Positions 41,451-50,699 of a stretch of 64,000 nt of DNA are shown here, piece after piece (position 1 is the stretch's first letter; every line of letters starts with the position of its first letter). The DNA is from Lentzea nigeriaca (lineage in GTDB: Bacteria; Actinomycetota; Actinomycetes; Mycobacteriales; Pseudonocardiaceae). Below the pieces are notes generated by a model, which was given only the letters and a program-made list of their open reading frames with translations, was not told the DNA's origin and did not search any database. The translations under genes were made by a program, and so were the position numbers. Location of the stretch: NCBI RefSeq assembly GCF_016907955.1, contig NZ_JAFBCX010000001.1, forward strand, positions 124,001 through 188,000, written 5' to 3'.

Positions 41451-42322
41451 TCGGCTTCCTCGGCCTCGGCTCGATGGGCTCTGGCATGGCGAACCGCCTG
41501 CTCGACGCCGGTTTCGAGGTCGTCGTCCACAACCGGACCGCCGCGAAGGCGGAGGCGCTGGCCGAACGCGGCGCCAAGGTCGCGTCCTCACCGGCCGAGG
41601 TCGCCCGCGTCGCGGACGTGCTGCTGCTCAGCCTCGCGACCGGTGATGTCGTCGAGGAGATGCTGTTCGGCCCGTCGGGTGCGCTGACCACAGGCGAGAA
41701 CCTGCTGATCGCCGACATGAGCACGGTCTCACCGGATGCGGCACGCGCGCTGGCGGCACGCGTCTCCGAGCAGGGGCACCGGATTCTCGACGCCTGTGTG
41801 CTCGGCAACGCCCAGCACGCCGCGACCGGTGAGCTGCGGTTCATGATCGGTGGCGATGCCGCGGACGTCGAGTCGTTGCGGCCGGTGCTCGACCCGCTGG
41901 CGAAGGAGATCGTGCACCTGGGCGACCACGGCATGGGCGCCACCGCGAAGGTGGCGATGAACCTGCTGATGGGCGTGCAGATGCAGGCGCTGGCGGAAGC
42001 GGTCGTGCTGGGCGAACGCTCCGGCCTGCGGCGGGACGTGCTGATCAAGATGATCGCCGCCAGCGGCTACAGCTCGCCGGTGATGAAGTTCAAGAGCGGC
42101 GTGATGGCCCGCCGGGCGTTCGCTCCCGCGGACTTCCGCCTCGCCCTGATGCGCAAGGACCTGATGCTCGCCCTCGCCGACGCGGCCCGCCTCGGCATTC
42201 CGATGCCCGCGACGCAGGCCAGCTACGAGGTGCTCACGTCCGCGTTGAACTCCGGCCACGGCGAGCTCGACTGCGCCGCGGTGCTCGCGGAGGTCGAGCG
42301 GATGGCGGGCGTATCGAGCTGA
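41447..42322 (+). CDS. 3-hydroxyisobutyrate dehydrogenase-family NAD(P) oxidoreductase
   Basis: The 291-residue beta-hydroxyacid dehydrogenase or imine-reductase-like protein has IGFLGLGSMGSGMANRL for the cofactor, LIADMSTVSP as the substrate loop, and the catalytic-Lys segment MGATAKVAMNLLMG. GTG 41447 overlaps the previous stop. Followed directly by a serine acetyltransferase, it may oxidise or reduce a serine-like or beta-hydroxy acid substrate, or an imine. The Lys argues for dehydrogenase chemistry. Confidence 0.9.
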   Translation: MIGFLGLGSMGSGMANRLLDAGFEVVVHNRTAAKAEALAERGAKVASSPAEVARVADVLLLSLATGDVVEEMLFGPSGALTTGENLLIADMSTVSPDAARALAARVSEQGHRILDACVLGNAQHAATGELRFMIGGDAADVESLRPVLDPLAKEIVHLGDHGMGATAKVAMNLLMGVQMQALAEAVVLGERSGLRRDVLIKMIAASGYSSPVMKFKSGVMARRAFAPADFRLALMRKDLMLALADAARLGIPMPATQASYEVLTSALNSGHGELDCAAVLAEVERMAGVSS

Positions 42323-42831
42323 TGTTCGCATTGCTGCGCGAGGATTTGCGCACGGTCCGACGCCACACCGGATGCACGGTCGCTCAGGCACTGCTTTACC
42401 CGTCGGTCGTGGCGATGTGGACGTACCGGATCGCGCACGTGCTGCGCCGGCACCGGATCCTCGCCCGGCTGCTGTCGAACCTGGGCAGGCTGCTGTCCGG
42501 CGGCGTGGAGATCCATCCCGGTGCCACGCTCGGCAGACGGCTCTTCATCGCGCACGGCAACGGCGTCGTCATCGGCGAGACCGCGATCGTCGGTGACGAC
42601 GTCGTGCTGTGCCAGCAGGTGACGCTCGGCGCCGTGGGGTGGTGGCGGGACAACGCCCGCGCGCCCGGCCAGCGCCGGCATCCGCGCCTCGGGAACCGCG
42701 TCGTGGTGCACCCGAACGCGTCCCTGCTCGGGCCGCTGACGGTCGGTGACGACGCCGTGATCGAGGCCCAGTCCCTGGTGCTGCGCGACGTCCGGCGTGG
42801 CGCCGTGGTCACCTGCGTTCAGGCGCAGTGA
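42322..42831 (+). CDS. Second serine O-acetyltransferase (short CysE/EpsC type)
   Basis: The 169-residue left-handed beta-helix enzyme has LLSGGVEIHPGATLG, FIAHGNGVVIGETA (catalytic His in AHG) and LGNRVVVHPNASLLGPLTVG. It resembles the acetyltransferase at 9097-9621 in length and in the SGG(V/I)EIHP start. Unlike that copy it keeps a GETA motif and has a WWRDNARAPGQRRHP insertion before the last coils. ATG overlaps the dehydrogenase stop (TGATG). A second O-acetylserine source in the same locus supports high demand for this precursor. Confidence 0.88.
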   Translation: MFALLREDLRTVRRHTGCTVAQALLYPSVVAMWTYRIAHVLRRHRILARLLSNLGRLLSGGVEIHPGATLGRRLFIAHGNGVVIGETAIVGDDVVLCQQVTLGAVGWWRDNARAPGQRRHPRLGNRVVVHPNASLLGPLTVGDDAVIEAQSLVLRDVRRGAVVTCVQAQ

Positions 42832-43092
42832 TCGCCTGCCTTCAGGCGCGTCGGCGCCGGACTGGTTGGTGAAGCGGACCTTGCGCCAACGGTGTCGCGG
42901 GGTGGGGGACACCAGGTCGACGCGGATCGTCAGCGACGAAGGACGCCGACCAGGACGTCAGCGATGGAGGACGTCAACGTGGCGGTGGGTGTGGGGTTCG
43001 GTGCCGCCGCGCCCCATTGCTGCCCACCGCCACGTGTCCACCGGCCGGGGTGCGAGCCGCGGCCGGCAGCTTTCGAGGGAACCAGGGCGATC
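42832..43092. other. Intergenic spacer with short direct repeats
   Basis: These 261 bases separate convergent genes (acetyltransferases at 42831 and 43093). The motif CCTGCNTTCAGGCGC occurs at 42812-42826 (end of the gene) and 42836-42850, 24 bases apart. Each can form a small GCCTG/CAGGC hairpin. No gene or clear terminator is visible in the rest. Confidence 0.4.
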
Positions 43093-43935
43093 TCAGGCGA
43101 ACCGGTACTCGGTCAGGTCGCGTACGTGCCGGTAGCCGACCTTCTCCACGACCGCCTGCATCGCCGCGTACTGCAGGAAGTGCAGGCAGGTGCACGCCTC
43201 GGCGCCCTCTTCGAGCGCTCGCGCGGTGACCTCGCCGAGCAATGCGGCCGCGTACCCGCCCTGTCGGTGCTCCGGCGCCACGAACACCCCGGACGGCCGC
43301 ACGACACCACCGATGGGCCGGGCCCGGCCGGCGGCGCCGACGACGGCACCGTCGTGCTCCCACAGGATCAGCCGGTCGCCATCAACCTGGTCGGCGACCA
43401 TGTGCTTCATGTAGCGCAGGATGTCCTCCTGGGCCATGCCGCTGTCGCGCATGGTGGTGGAGAACCACTCGGCGACCGTGTCGATCTCGTCCGGGCGGCC
43501 GAGCCGGGGTGCGCCGGGGATCTGGGTGATCCGAGTGGCGTCGGTGCACACCATGAGCCACTGGTCGCGTTCCGGGGTCGCGGTCTTGCCGGCGACCTCG
43601 GCGAAGCGGGTGGCGAAGGTCGCGGTCGCCTCGGTGGGGCCGTTGACGCCCGGCACCCACGGCTCCTGCTTCGCGATCTCCTCGGCGAGTGCGGAGGCCG
43701 CGGCGGTGGGCATGTCGGTGATCGTCAGGCGGTACGGCGCGGCGACCCAGGCTGCGCCGAGGACGGTTCCGGAGTCCTCCACCCAGTACGGCTTCGCGGG
43801 GCCGTCGCCGGGTAGCAGCCCGGACGGGTCGAACGTGTGATAAAGCAGAATGTTGTTGTCGACCGGGTTTTCCAGCAGTGCCGGGCCGGCTTTCTCCCGG
43901 AACTCCTCGATGTCGGTCGTCGACCTCACCCGCAT
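43093..43935 (-). CDS. GNAT-family N-acetyltransferase
   Basis: The 280-residue protein has a C-terminal GNAT domain, with GVFVAPEHRQGGYAAALLGEVTARALE as the acetyl-CoA binding loop (RQGGYA) and a last strand VEKVGYRHVRDLTEYRF. The N-terminal 130 residues (NILLYHTFDPSGLLPG, PYWVEDSGTVLGAAWVAAPY) look like a second, degenerate GNAT repeat. ATG 43935 has GGGAGGAAG upstream. It is divergent from the type I PKS operon. It may acetylate the amino-acid unit for self-protection; the substrate is unknown. Confidence 0.83.
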   Translation of the reverse strand: MRVRSTTDIEEFREKAGPALLENPVDNNILLYHTFDPSGLLPGDGPAKPYWVEDSGTVLGAAWVAAPYRLTITDMPTAAASALAEEIAKQEPWVPGVNGPTEATATFATRFAEVAGKTATPERDQWLMVCTDATRITQIPGAPRLGRPDEIDTVAEWFSTTMRDSGMAQEDILRYMKHMVADQVDGDRLILWEHDGAVVGAAGRARPIGGVVRPSGVFVAPEHRQGGYAAALLGEVTARALEEGAEACTCLHFLQYAAMQAVVEKVGYRHVRDLTEYRFA

Positions 43936-44112
43936 TGGCTTCCTCCCGTTGTCGTCGACGTTTCCGACGCTAGGCATTTCCGAGTTCCGCGGGCAATGGG
44001 CTGCAGTCCCAGCCGGACCGGGCCAGGTTCCCAGCCCGGCGGGGCACCTGGCGGATCCACGCGGGACCCCGCCGGCCGCACAGTGGTCGGTAGCCGGACG
44101 GGAGGGGTCGAC
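43936..44112. promoter_or_regulatory. Divergent promoter region of the type I PKS operon
   Basis: This 177-base spacer lies between the acetyltransferase and PKS starts. The PKS GTG at 44113 has GGAGGGG at 44101-44107. No convincing -10/-35 pair or palindrome stood out by eye. Confidence 0.5.
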
Positions 44113-47100
44113 GTGGCTGAAGAATGGTGTGCTCCCGGCGACGGTGCTGATCCGATCGCGGTGATCGGAATGAGCTGCCGGTTCCCCGGTGGGGTGAGTT
44201 CCCCCGAGGAGTACTGGGATTTCCTGATCAACGAGCGGTCCGGGATCGGCACGCTGCCGGACGGCAGGTGGGCTGATTACGCGGTGCCCGGAATCACCAC
44301 CACCGGGGGATTTCTGCGCGGAATCGAGCGGTTCGACGCCGCCTTCTTCGGCCTTTCCCCGCGCGAGGCCGCGTTGATGGACCCGCAGCAGCGGATGGTG
44401 CTCGAACTGTCGTGGGAGGCGCTTGAGCACGCCGGCCTCGTGCCCGGCACGGTGGCCGGAACCGACGCTGGTGTCTTCATCGGGGTCAACGCCGACGACC
44501 ACGGCCGGCGCCTGCTGGAGGACCTGCCGCGCATCGAGGCGTGGAGCGGGATCGGCTCGTCGTTGTGCGCCATCGCGAACCGCGTGTCGTACACGCTGGA
44601 CCTGCGCGGGCCGAGCATCGCCGTCGACACGGCGTGCTCGGCCTCGCTCGTCGCGATCCACCTGGCGTGCCAGAGCCTGCGCACCCGCGAGAGCTCCGTC
44701 GCGATCACCGGCGGCGTGATGCTCATGGTCGGGCCCGGCCTCACCGCCGTGATGGACGCGGCCGGCGTGTTGTCGCCGACCGGGGCCAGCCGGCCGTTCG
44801 ACGCGACCGCCGACGGGTACGTCCGCAGTGAGGGCGCGGGACTGCTCGTGCTGAAGCGGCTTTCCGACGCGCGCCACGACGGCGACCGGGTGCTCGCGGT
44901 GATCAGGGGCAGCGCGGTGACGCAGGACGGCCGCACCGACGGCATCATGGCGCCGAGCCGGCTCGCCCAGGAACACCTGCTGCGGGCGGCCTGCGGGTCG
45001 GCGGGCATCACACCGTCCGATGTGGACTACGTCGAGGCACACGGCACCGGCACCCGCGTGGGTGACCCGATCGAGGCGGGCGCACTCGCCGAGGTCTACG
45101 GCACCGACCGCGATCGGCCGTGCCTGGTCGGCTCGGTGAAGTCCAACATCGGTCACCTGGAGGCGGCGTCCGGCGTCGCCGGCGTGATCAAGACGGTGCT
45201 CGCGTTGCGGCACGGCGTGATCCCGGCGACGGTCAACGTGTCGACGCCGATTCCGGCGCTCGGCGACGGGCTGACCATCGTCACCGGCGCGACGCCGTGG
45301 CCACGCACCGGACGGCCACGCATCGCGGGCACGTCCGGGTACGGCTACGGCGGCACGATCGCCCACGTTCTCCTCGAAGAAGCGCCGCTCCAGCCACGAG
45401 CGCAGCGGTCGGCGGCCGCCAAGCCGCGGCTGTACCCGTTGTCCGGTGCCTCCGCCGCCGCGGTGACCGCACAGGCGGCGAGGCTCGCCGACTGGCTCAC
45501 CGGCAGCGGTGCGGCCACGCCGCTGGGCGACGTCGCCCACACCCTCGCGGTACGCCGTGCGCAGCTGCCGTGGCGCGCGACGGTGGTCGCGACCAGCCGG
45601 GAAGAGCTCGTCACGCGGCTGCGTGCGGTCGAACCAGGACCGGCCCAACCGGGTGCGGCGCCGGTGTGGGTGTTCTCCGGCCAGGGTTCGCAGTGGCCGG
45701 GCATGGGCCGCGAGCTGGCGGCCACCGACCTCGCGTTCCGGACCGTGCTGGACAAGCTGGCGTGGCCGTTCCGGGAGGAGTGCGGCCGCACGCCGATGGA
45801 CCTGCTGTCCGCCGACGCGCTGGACACGCCCGACACCCAGATGGCGATCTTCGCGGTTCAGCTGGGGCTCGCGGCGTCGTGGCGCGCGCTCGGGGTGCGT
45901 CCGGCCGCGGTGATCGGCCACTCGGTCGGCGAGATCGCGGCGGCCGTCGTCGCGGGCGCGCTCACCGAGGAACAGGGCGCGCGGCTGGTGTGCCGCCGGT
46001 CCGAACTGCTGCGCCGCATCGCCGGCGCCGGAGCGATGGCTGTGGTGGACCTGCCGTTCGCCGCGGCACGCGAACGCTTGCGGGACGACGAGCACGTCGT
46101 CGCGGCCATCGCGGCGGCACCGGGTTCGACCGTGATCTCGGGTGACGCCGGCGCGGTCGCCGAGCTGGTTCGGCGGTGGCGGCCGGAACGGGTCGTGCAC
46201 GAGGTCGCCACGGACATCGCGTTCCACAGTCCGCACGTGGCGCCGCTGCTCGACGACCTCGCCCGCGCCGCACGGGACCTGGGGCCACGCACGCCCACGA
46301 TTCCCTTGTACAGCACGGCTTCCGCCGACCCGCGCACGACCGTCGCCCGCGACGGCGACTACTGGGCGGCGAACCTCGGCAACCCGGTGCTGTTCCACCA
46401 GGCCGTCGAAGCGGCGGTCACCGACGGGCACCGGTTGTTCCTGGAAGTCTCACCGCACCCGGTCGTCACACACTCCATCACCGAGACCGCACCCGAGGTC
46501 ACCGTCGCGTACACGTTGCGGCGCAACAAACCCGAGCGTGCCACGCAGCTCGCGCAGCTCGGTGTGCTGCACTGCGCCGGAGCCGAGGTCGACTGGCGGG
46601 CAGTGCACCCCGAGGGCGGGCTCGCCGATGTGCCGGGCACGGTGTGGCAGCAGGAGGAGTTCCGCGCCACGCACTCGCCGCACGGCCCGCGTCCGCACGA
46701 TCCCGCCCGGCACGACCTGCTCGGCGAGGCGGTGACCGTGCACGGCCCGTCGCCCATCCGGTTGTGGCGCACCTCGCTCGACTTCGCCACCCGGCCCTAC
46801 CCCGGCAGGCATCCGGTGCTGGGCACGGAGATCGTGCCCGCGGCCGTGCTGCTCAACACCTTCCACACCGCGTCGGGGGCGGGCGTGCTGACCGACGTGA
46901 CACTGCGGACCCCCGTTCCGGTCGAGGAGAACCGGGACCTCCAGGTCGTGTTCGACGGCCACACGCTCAGGCTGAGCACGCGGGTGTCCGAGGACGGCTG
47001 GCTCACGCACACCACGGCGACCGCACGGCATGAGGAACCCCACGTTTCCCGGCGCGAGATCCCGCAGTGCGCGGACCGGCTCGACCCGGGACACGTGGTG

Positions 47101-49047
47101 GACCGGCTGGCACGCGCCGGTGTCGCCGCGATGGGGTTCCCGTGGCGGATCCGGGAACTCACCCGCGAGCCGGGCCGGCTCGTCGCCACCGTGGCGGTCG
47201 ACTCCCGCACCTCCGCGCTCGACGCGGCGCTCTCGATCGCGGCCACCACGGCCGGTGACCCCGAGGTGCTGCACATGCCCGCACACATCCGCCGCGTCGC
47301 CATCAGCGGTGAGCCGGGAGATCAGGTGGTGATCTCCGTGCAGGGCGACGACGTGGAGATCCTCGACCCGGACGGCACCGTGCTGGCCGAGCTGACCGGG
47401 CTGCGGTACGGCGTGCTGCAGGGCGAGCAGTCCGCGAGCCCGCGCCGGCTCGTGCACGTCGTGCACTGGACGACGGAGGCACCGCTGCCGCTCACCGAGA
47501 CGATCGACCGGGTCGTCGTGGTGTGCGAACAGGACGAGCCACCGTTGCCGGGTCTCGGGATCAGGTGCACCAGGGTGTCGGGCCCCGACGAGCTCAACGC
47601 GGTGAAGGACGAGCTGACCGCCGAGAGCGTGGTGATCGTGGCACCCGGACCGGGACGACGCGTTGGTGTGGCGGCGTTCCAGGCATCCTGGCTGCTGCTG
47701 CGCGTGGCCGCCACGATGGCGCGGTGGGACGGCGGACCACGGCTGTGGTGCGTCACCCGCGGTGTGCTGGAGTCCGAAGAGGACATCGCGCTGAGCCATT
47801 CGTCCCTGTGGGGCGTGGGACGCGTGCTGGCGACCGAGCATCCCGACCGGTGGGGCGGGCTCGTCGACCTGCCGCCGCACGACAACAGCGGACTGCTGGA
47901 CGTCCTGCGCGGTGGCGCGCGGGAGGACATCGTCGCGGTGCGCCACGGCACGGTGCTCACCCCTTCGCTCGTGCCGGCGCCCGCACCGCGGGAGCGCGCC
48001 CCGCTCACGTGCCGGCCGGACGGCACCTACCTGGTCACCGGAGGGCTCGGTGCCCTGGGCAGGGAGGTCGCGACGTGGCTCGCGAGCCGGGGCGCGCGCA
48101 GGCTCGTGCTCGTCAGCAGGCGGGGCCTCCCGCCGCGGGAGCTGTGGGACGAGGTCGCCGATCCCGAGGACGCGACCCGCATCGAGTGCATCCGGTCGCT
48201 GGAGTCGGCCGGTGTCACGGTGCGCACGGTCGCGGTGGACATCACCGACCGGGTGCAGGCGCCGAAGTCGCTGGACTGCGCGGAACTGGGCCTGCCGCCC
48301 ATCCGCGGCGTCGTGCACGCGGCCGGAGTGCTCGACAGCAGGATGGCCGTCGACGTCGACTCGCCGTCGTTGATCAGGGTCATGCGGCCCAAGGTCGCGG
48401 GAGCGTTGCTGCTGCACGAGATGTTCCCGCCGGGCAGCCTCGACTTCTTCGCGCTGTTCTCGTCGGCCGGCCCGCTGCTGGGCCTGCCGGGACAGGCGAG
48501 CTACGCGGCGGCCAACGCGTTCCTCGACGCGCTCGCCACCCGCAGACCGGACATGATCAGCTTCGGCTGGACGTCGTGGCGCGGCCTGGGGATGAGCACG
48601 AGCGCGGACTCGATCGACGCCGAGCTGCGGGCCCGCGGCACGGCCGCCATCACCGCGCAGGAGGCGTTCGACTGCTGGGACGACCGGGCGTCGGACACCG
48701 GCCACGTGGTCGTGCTGCGCACGATCGGGCAACTACCCGGCATGCGCCGGCCGCCGCTGCTGCGCGAGCTCGAAGCACCGGAGGAGGAGCAGGAGCCGGC
48801 CGGGCGGCAGTGGACCGACCTGGCGGCCGAGGTGACCGCGGTGATCAGCCGGCAGCTCGGGACCGAACGGCTCGACGTGCACCAGCCGCTGACCGAGCTG
48901 GGTGCCGACTCCGTGCTGGTGCAGGCGATCCGGCGCGACCTGGAACACCGGCTGGCGATCAGCCTGCCCGCGAACCTGTTCTGGAGCGCGCCCACGGCAC
49001 ACGCCATCGCCGAACACCTCACGACATTGCTGGAGGATTCCGCATGA
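44113..49047 (+). CDS. Iterative type I PKS, 6-methylsalicylate-synthase architecture (KS-AT-DH-KR-ACP)
   Basis: The 1644-residue single-module synthase has five domains in order. KS: Cys175 in DTACSASL, HGTGTRVGDP, KSNIGHLEA. AT: GHSVGE with Ser604 and a malonyl-type AFHSPHV. DH/thiohydrolase: HPVLGTEIVP, His900. KR: GGLGALG near 1310, with intact Lys, Ser in FSSAGP, and Tyr and Asn in SYAAANAF. ACP: Ser1600 in GADSVL. There is no thioesterase. Size, order and the ACP end (LPANLFWSAPT) match bacterial 6-MSA/orsellinate/naphthoate synthases, which make small aromatic acids iteratively. An active KR favours 6-MSA-like products. A free acid would fit the AMP ligase that overlaps the stop. Confidence 0.93.
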   Translation: MAEEWCAPGDGADPIAVIGMSCRFPGGVSSPEEYWDFLINERSGIGTLPDGRWADYAVPGITTTGGFLRGIERFDAAFFGLSPREAALMDPQQRMVLELSWEALEHAGLVPGTVAGTDAGVFIGVNADDHGRRLLEDLPRIEAWSGIGSSLCAIANRVSYTLDLRGPSIAVDTACSASLVAIHLACQSLRTRESSVAITGGVMLMVGPGLTAVMDAAGVLSPTGASRPFDATADGYVRSEGAGLLVLKRLSDARHDGDRVLAVIRGSAVTQDGRTDGIMAPSRLAQEHLLRAACGSAGITPSDVDYVEAHGTGTRVGDPIEAGALAEVYGTDRDRPCLVGSVKSNIGHLEAASGVAGVIKTVLALRHGVIPATVNVSTPIPALGDGLTIVTGATPWPRTGRPRIAGTSGYGYGGTIAHVLLEEAPLQPRAQRSAAAKPRLYPLSGASAAAVTAQAARLADWLTGSGAATPLGDVAHTLAVRRAQLPWRATVVATSREELVTRLRAVEPGPAQPGAAPVWVFSGQGSQWPGMGRELAATDLAFRTVLDKLAWPFREECGRTPMDLLSADALDTPDTQMAIFAVQLGLAASWRALGVRPAAVIGHSVGEIAAAVVAGALTEEQGARLVCRRSELLRRIAGAGAMAVVDLPFAAARERLRDDEHVVAAIAAAPGSTVISGDAGAVAELVRRWRPERVVHEVATDIAFHSPHVAPLLDDLARAARDLGPRTPTIPLYSTASADPRTTVARDGDYWAANLGNPVLFHQAVEAAVTDGHRLFLEVSPHPVVTHSITETAPEVTVAYTLRRNKPERATQLAQLGVLHCAGAEVDWRAVHPEGGLADVPGTVWQQEEFRATHSPHGPRPHDPARHDLLGEAVTVHGPSPIRLWRTSLDFATRPYPGRHPVLGTEIVPAAVLLNTFHTASGAGVLTDVTLRTPVPVEENRDLQVVFDGHTLRLSTRVSEDGWLTHTTATARHEEPHVSRREIPQCADRLDPGHVVDRLARAGVAAMGFPWRIRELTREPGRLVATVAVDSRTSALDAALSIAATTAGDPEVLHMPAHIRRVAISGEPGDQVVISVQGDDVEILDPDGTVLAELTGLRYGVLQGEQSASPRRLVHVVHWTTEAPLPLTETIDRVVVVCEQDEPPLPGLGIRCTRVSGPDELNAVKDELTAESVVIVAPGPGRRVGVAAFQASWLLLRVAATMARWDGGPRLWCVTRGVLESEEDIALSHSSLWGVGRVLATEHPDRWGGLVDLPPHDNSGLLDVLRGGAREDIVAVRHGTVLTPSLVPAPAPRERAPLTCRPDGTYLVTGGLGALGREVATWLASRGARRLVLVSRRGLPPRELWDEVADPEDATRIECIRSLESAGVTVRTVAVDITDRVQAPKSLDCAELGLPPIRGVVHAAGVLDSRMAVDVDSPSLIRVMRPKVAGALLLHEMFPPGSLDFFALFSSAGPLLGLPGQASYAAANAFLDALATRRPDMISFGWTSWRGLGMSTSADSIDAELRARGTAAITAQEAFDCWDDRASDTGHVVVLRTIGQLPGMRRPPLLRELEAPEEEQEPAGRQWTDLAAEVTAVISRQLGTERLDVHQPLTELGADSVLVQAIRRDLEHRLAISLPANLFWSAPTAHAIAEHLTTLLEDSA

Positions 49048-50699
49048 AGCGTGACGGAACTGTGCCGTGGCCGCCGGAAGCGGTCAAACGGTACGTGGCG
49101 GAAGGATATTGGAGGGGGCGGCCGCTGGGTGACTACGTGTGGGACTGGGCGGAGCGCTCCGGTGACCGGGTCGCGATCGTCGACGGTGACGTCCGGCTGA
49201 CCTACCGCGAGCTCGCCGAGCACGTCGACGCGCTGGGCGAGAACCTCGTCGGGCTCGGGCTGCGCGACGGCGACAACGTGCTGGTGCAGCTGCCGAACTG
49301 CTGGGAGTTCGTCGTGTTCTTCCTGGCGTGCCAGCGGATCGGCGTGGCGCCGGTGCTCGCGTTGCTCGCCCACCGCGAGCACGAGCTCGGTCATCTGGCC
49401 GAGCTGGCCGACGTCGCGGCGATCGTGGTGCCCGACCGGTGCGGCGACTTCGACCACCAGGCGCTGGCGGCCACGCTGGCCGCGCGGCGCGACGCCCAGG
49501 TGATCGTGCTCGGTGCTGAGGTCCACAGTGGACACGCGTCGCTGCGGTCGTTGTCGCGGCGGCAGGGAGATGCCGAGGAGCGGCGGATCCGGATGATGCG
49601 GTACGCGCCGCACTCCGGTGACGTGGCGCTGTTCCTGCTCTCCGGCGGCACGACCGGCGTTCCGAAGATCATCGCGCGGACGCACGACGACTACGAGTAC
49701 AACGCCAGGCGCAGCGCCGAGGTGTGCGAGTTCGACGAGGACACCGTCTACCTCGTGACCCTGCCGATGGCGCACAACTTCCCGCTGGGTTCGCCGGGGC
49801 TGCTCGGCGCGCTGATGCACGGCGGGAGGGTGGTCATGGCTCCCAGCCCGCGGCCGGAGGTGACCTTCGAGCTGATCGAACGCGAGCGCGTGACCACGTC
49901 CCCGCTCGTGCCCGCCGTCGCCCAGCGCTGGGTCGAGGCGGCAGCTACGACCACGGCCGATCTCTCCAGCCTGCGCACTGTGCAGATCGGTGGGTCGGTG
50001 CTGCCGGAGGGGTTCGCCGCCACGCTGGCCGGCGCGTTGAAGTGCCAGGTGCAGCAGGTCTACGGCATGGCAGAGGGACTGCTGAACTACACCCGGCTCG
50101 ACGACCCGCCGCACGTTGTCGAGACGACGCAGGGCAGGCCGATCTCCGACGCCGACGAGTACCGGATCGTCGACGAGAACGGCAGGCCTGCCGGTCCGGG
50201 CAAACCGGGCGAGCTGCTGACCAGAGGCCCGTACACGCCGCGCGGATACTTCCGGGCACCCGAGCACAACCAGCTCGCGTTCACCCCGGACGGCTGGTAC
50301 CGCACCGGTGACGTGGTCGTGGTGCACCCGAGCGGCAACTTCGTCGTCCAGGCGCGCATCAAGGACCTGGTGAACCGCGGCGGGGAGAAGGTCTCCGCGC
50401 CGGAGGTCGAGGAGCTCGCGATGGAGCTGCCGCAGGTGCGGCAGGCCGCCGTCGTCCCGGTACCCGATCGCGCGCTCGGCGAACGGGTCTGCCTGTGTGT
50501 AGTCCTCCACAAAGGGCACCGGCTGGACCTCGCGGACGTCCAGCGGGAGTTCCACGCCCGCGGCGTGGCCAAGTACAAGATCCCGGAACGGCTCGAGGTC
50601 GTGCGGGAGCTGCCGTTGACCCCGATCGGCAAGGTGGACAAGAAGATGCTGCTTCAGGTGGTGACGAGCGACCCGCGGCAGCTGGTCGCGGGCGCATGA
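49044..50699 (+). CDS. Aryl-acid AMP ligase (EntE/DhbE/NcsB2-like)
   Basis: The 551-residue adenylating enzyme has the salicylate/2,3-dihydroxybenzoate ligase start (WPPEAVKRYVAEGYWRG), a P-loop LLSGGTTGVPK, MAHNFPLGSPG, YRTGDVV, and the C-terminal catalytic Lys in LTPIGKVDKK. It would activate the aromatic acid from the adjacent PKS as AMP ester or CoA thioester for transfer, as NcsB2 and MdpB2 do in enediyne pathways. ATG overlaps the PKS stop (ATGA). A partner amine could be the unusual amino acid or a hydroxyl on the type II polyketide. Confidence 0.92.
   Translation: MKRDGTVPWPPEAVKRYVAEGYWRGRPLGDYVWDWAERSGDRVAIVDGDVRLTYRELAEHVDALGENLVGLGLRDGDNVLVQLPNCWEFVVFFLACQRIGVAPVLALLAHREHELGHLAELADVAAIVVPDRCGDFDHQALAATLAARRDAQVIVLGAEVHSGHASLRSLSRRQGDAEERRIRMMRYAPHSGDVALFLLSGGTTGVPKIIARTHDDYEYNARRSAEVCEFDEDTVYLVTLPMAHNFPLGSPGLLGALMHGGRVVMAPSPRPEVTFELIERERVTTSPLVPAVAQRWVEAAATTTADLSSLRTVQIGGSVLPEGFAATLAGALKCQVQQVYGMAEGLLNYTRLDDPPHVVETTQGRPISDADEYRIVDENGRPAGPGKPGELLTRGPYTPRGYFRAPEHNQLAFTPDGWYRTGDVVVVHPSGNFVVQARIKDLVNRGGEKVSAPEVEELAMELPQVRQAAVVPVPDRALGERVCLCVVLHKGHRLDLADVQREFHARGVAKYKIPERLEVVRELPLTPIGKVDKKMLLQVVTSDPRQLVAGA

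Noticed and set aside
43093-46431. A 1112-codon open frame on the minus strand over the acetyltransferase and PKS
   Set aside because: Only its first-mapped part (43093-43935) is a real GNAT gene. The rest is antisense to the PKS, rich in Arg/Gly/His and without domains, as expected in high-GC DNA.
46450-48732. A 760-codon minus-strand open frame inside the PKS
   Set aside because: The plus strand shows continuous DH, KR and linker domains with intact motifs; the minus frame has no ribosome site and no recognisable domains.
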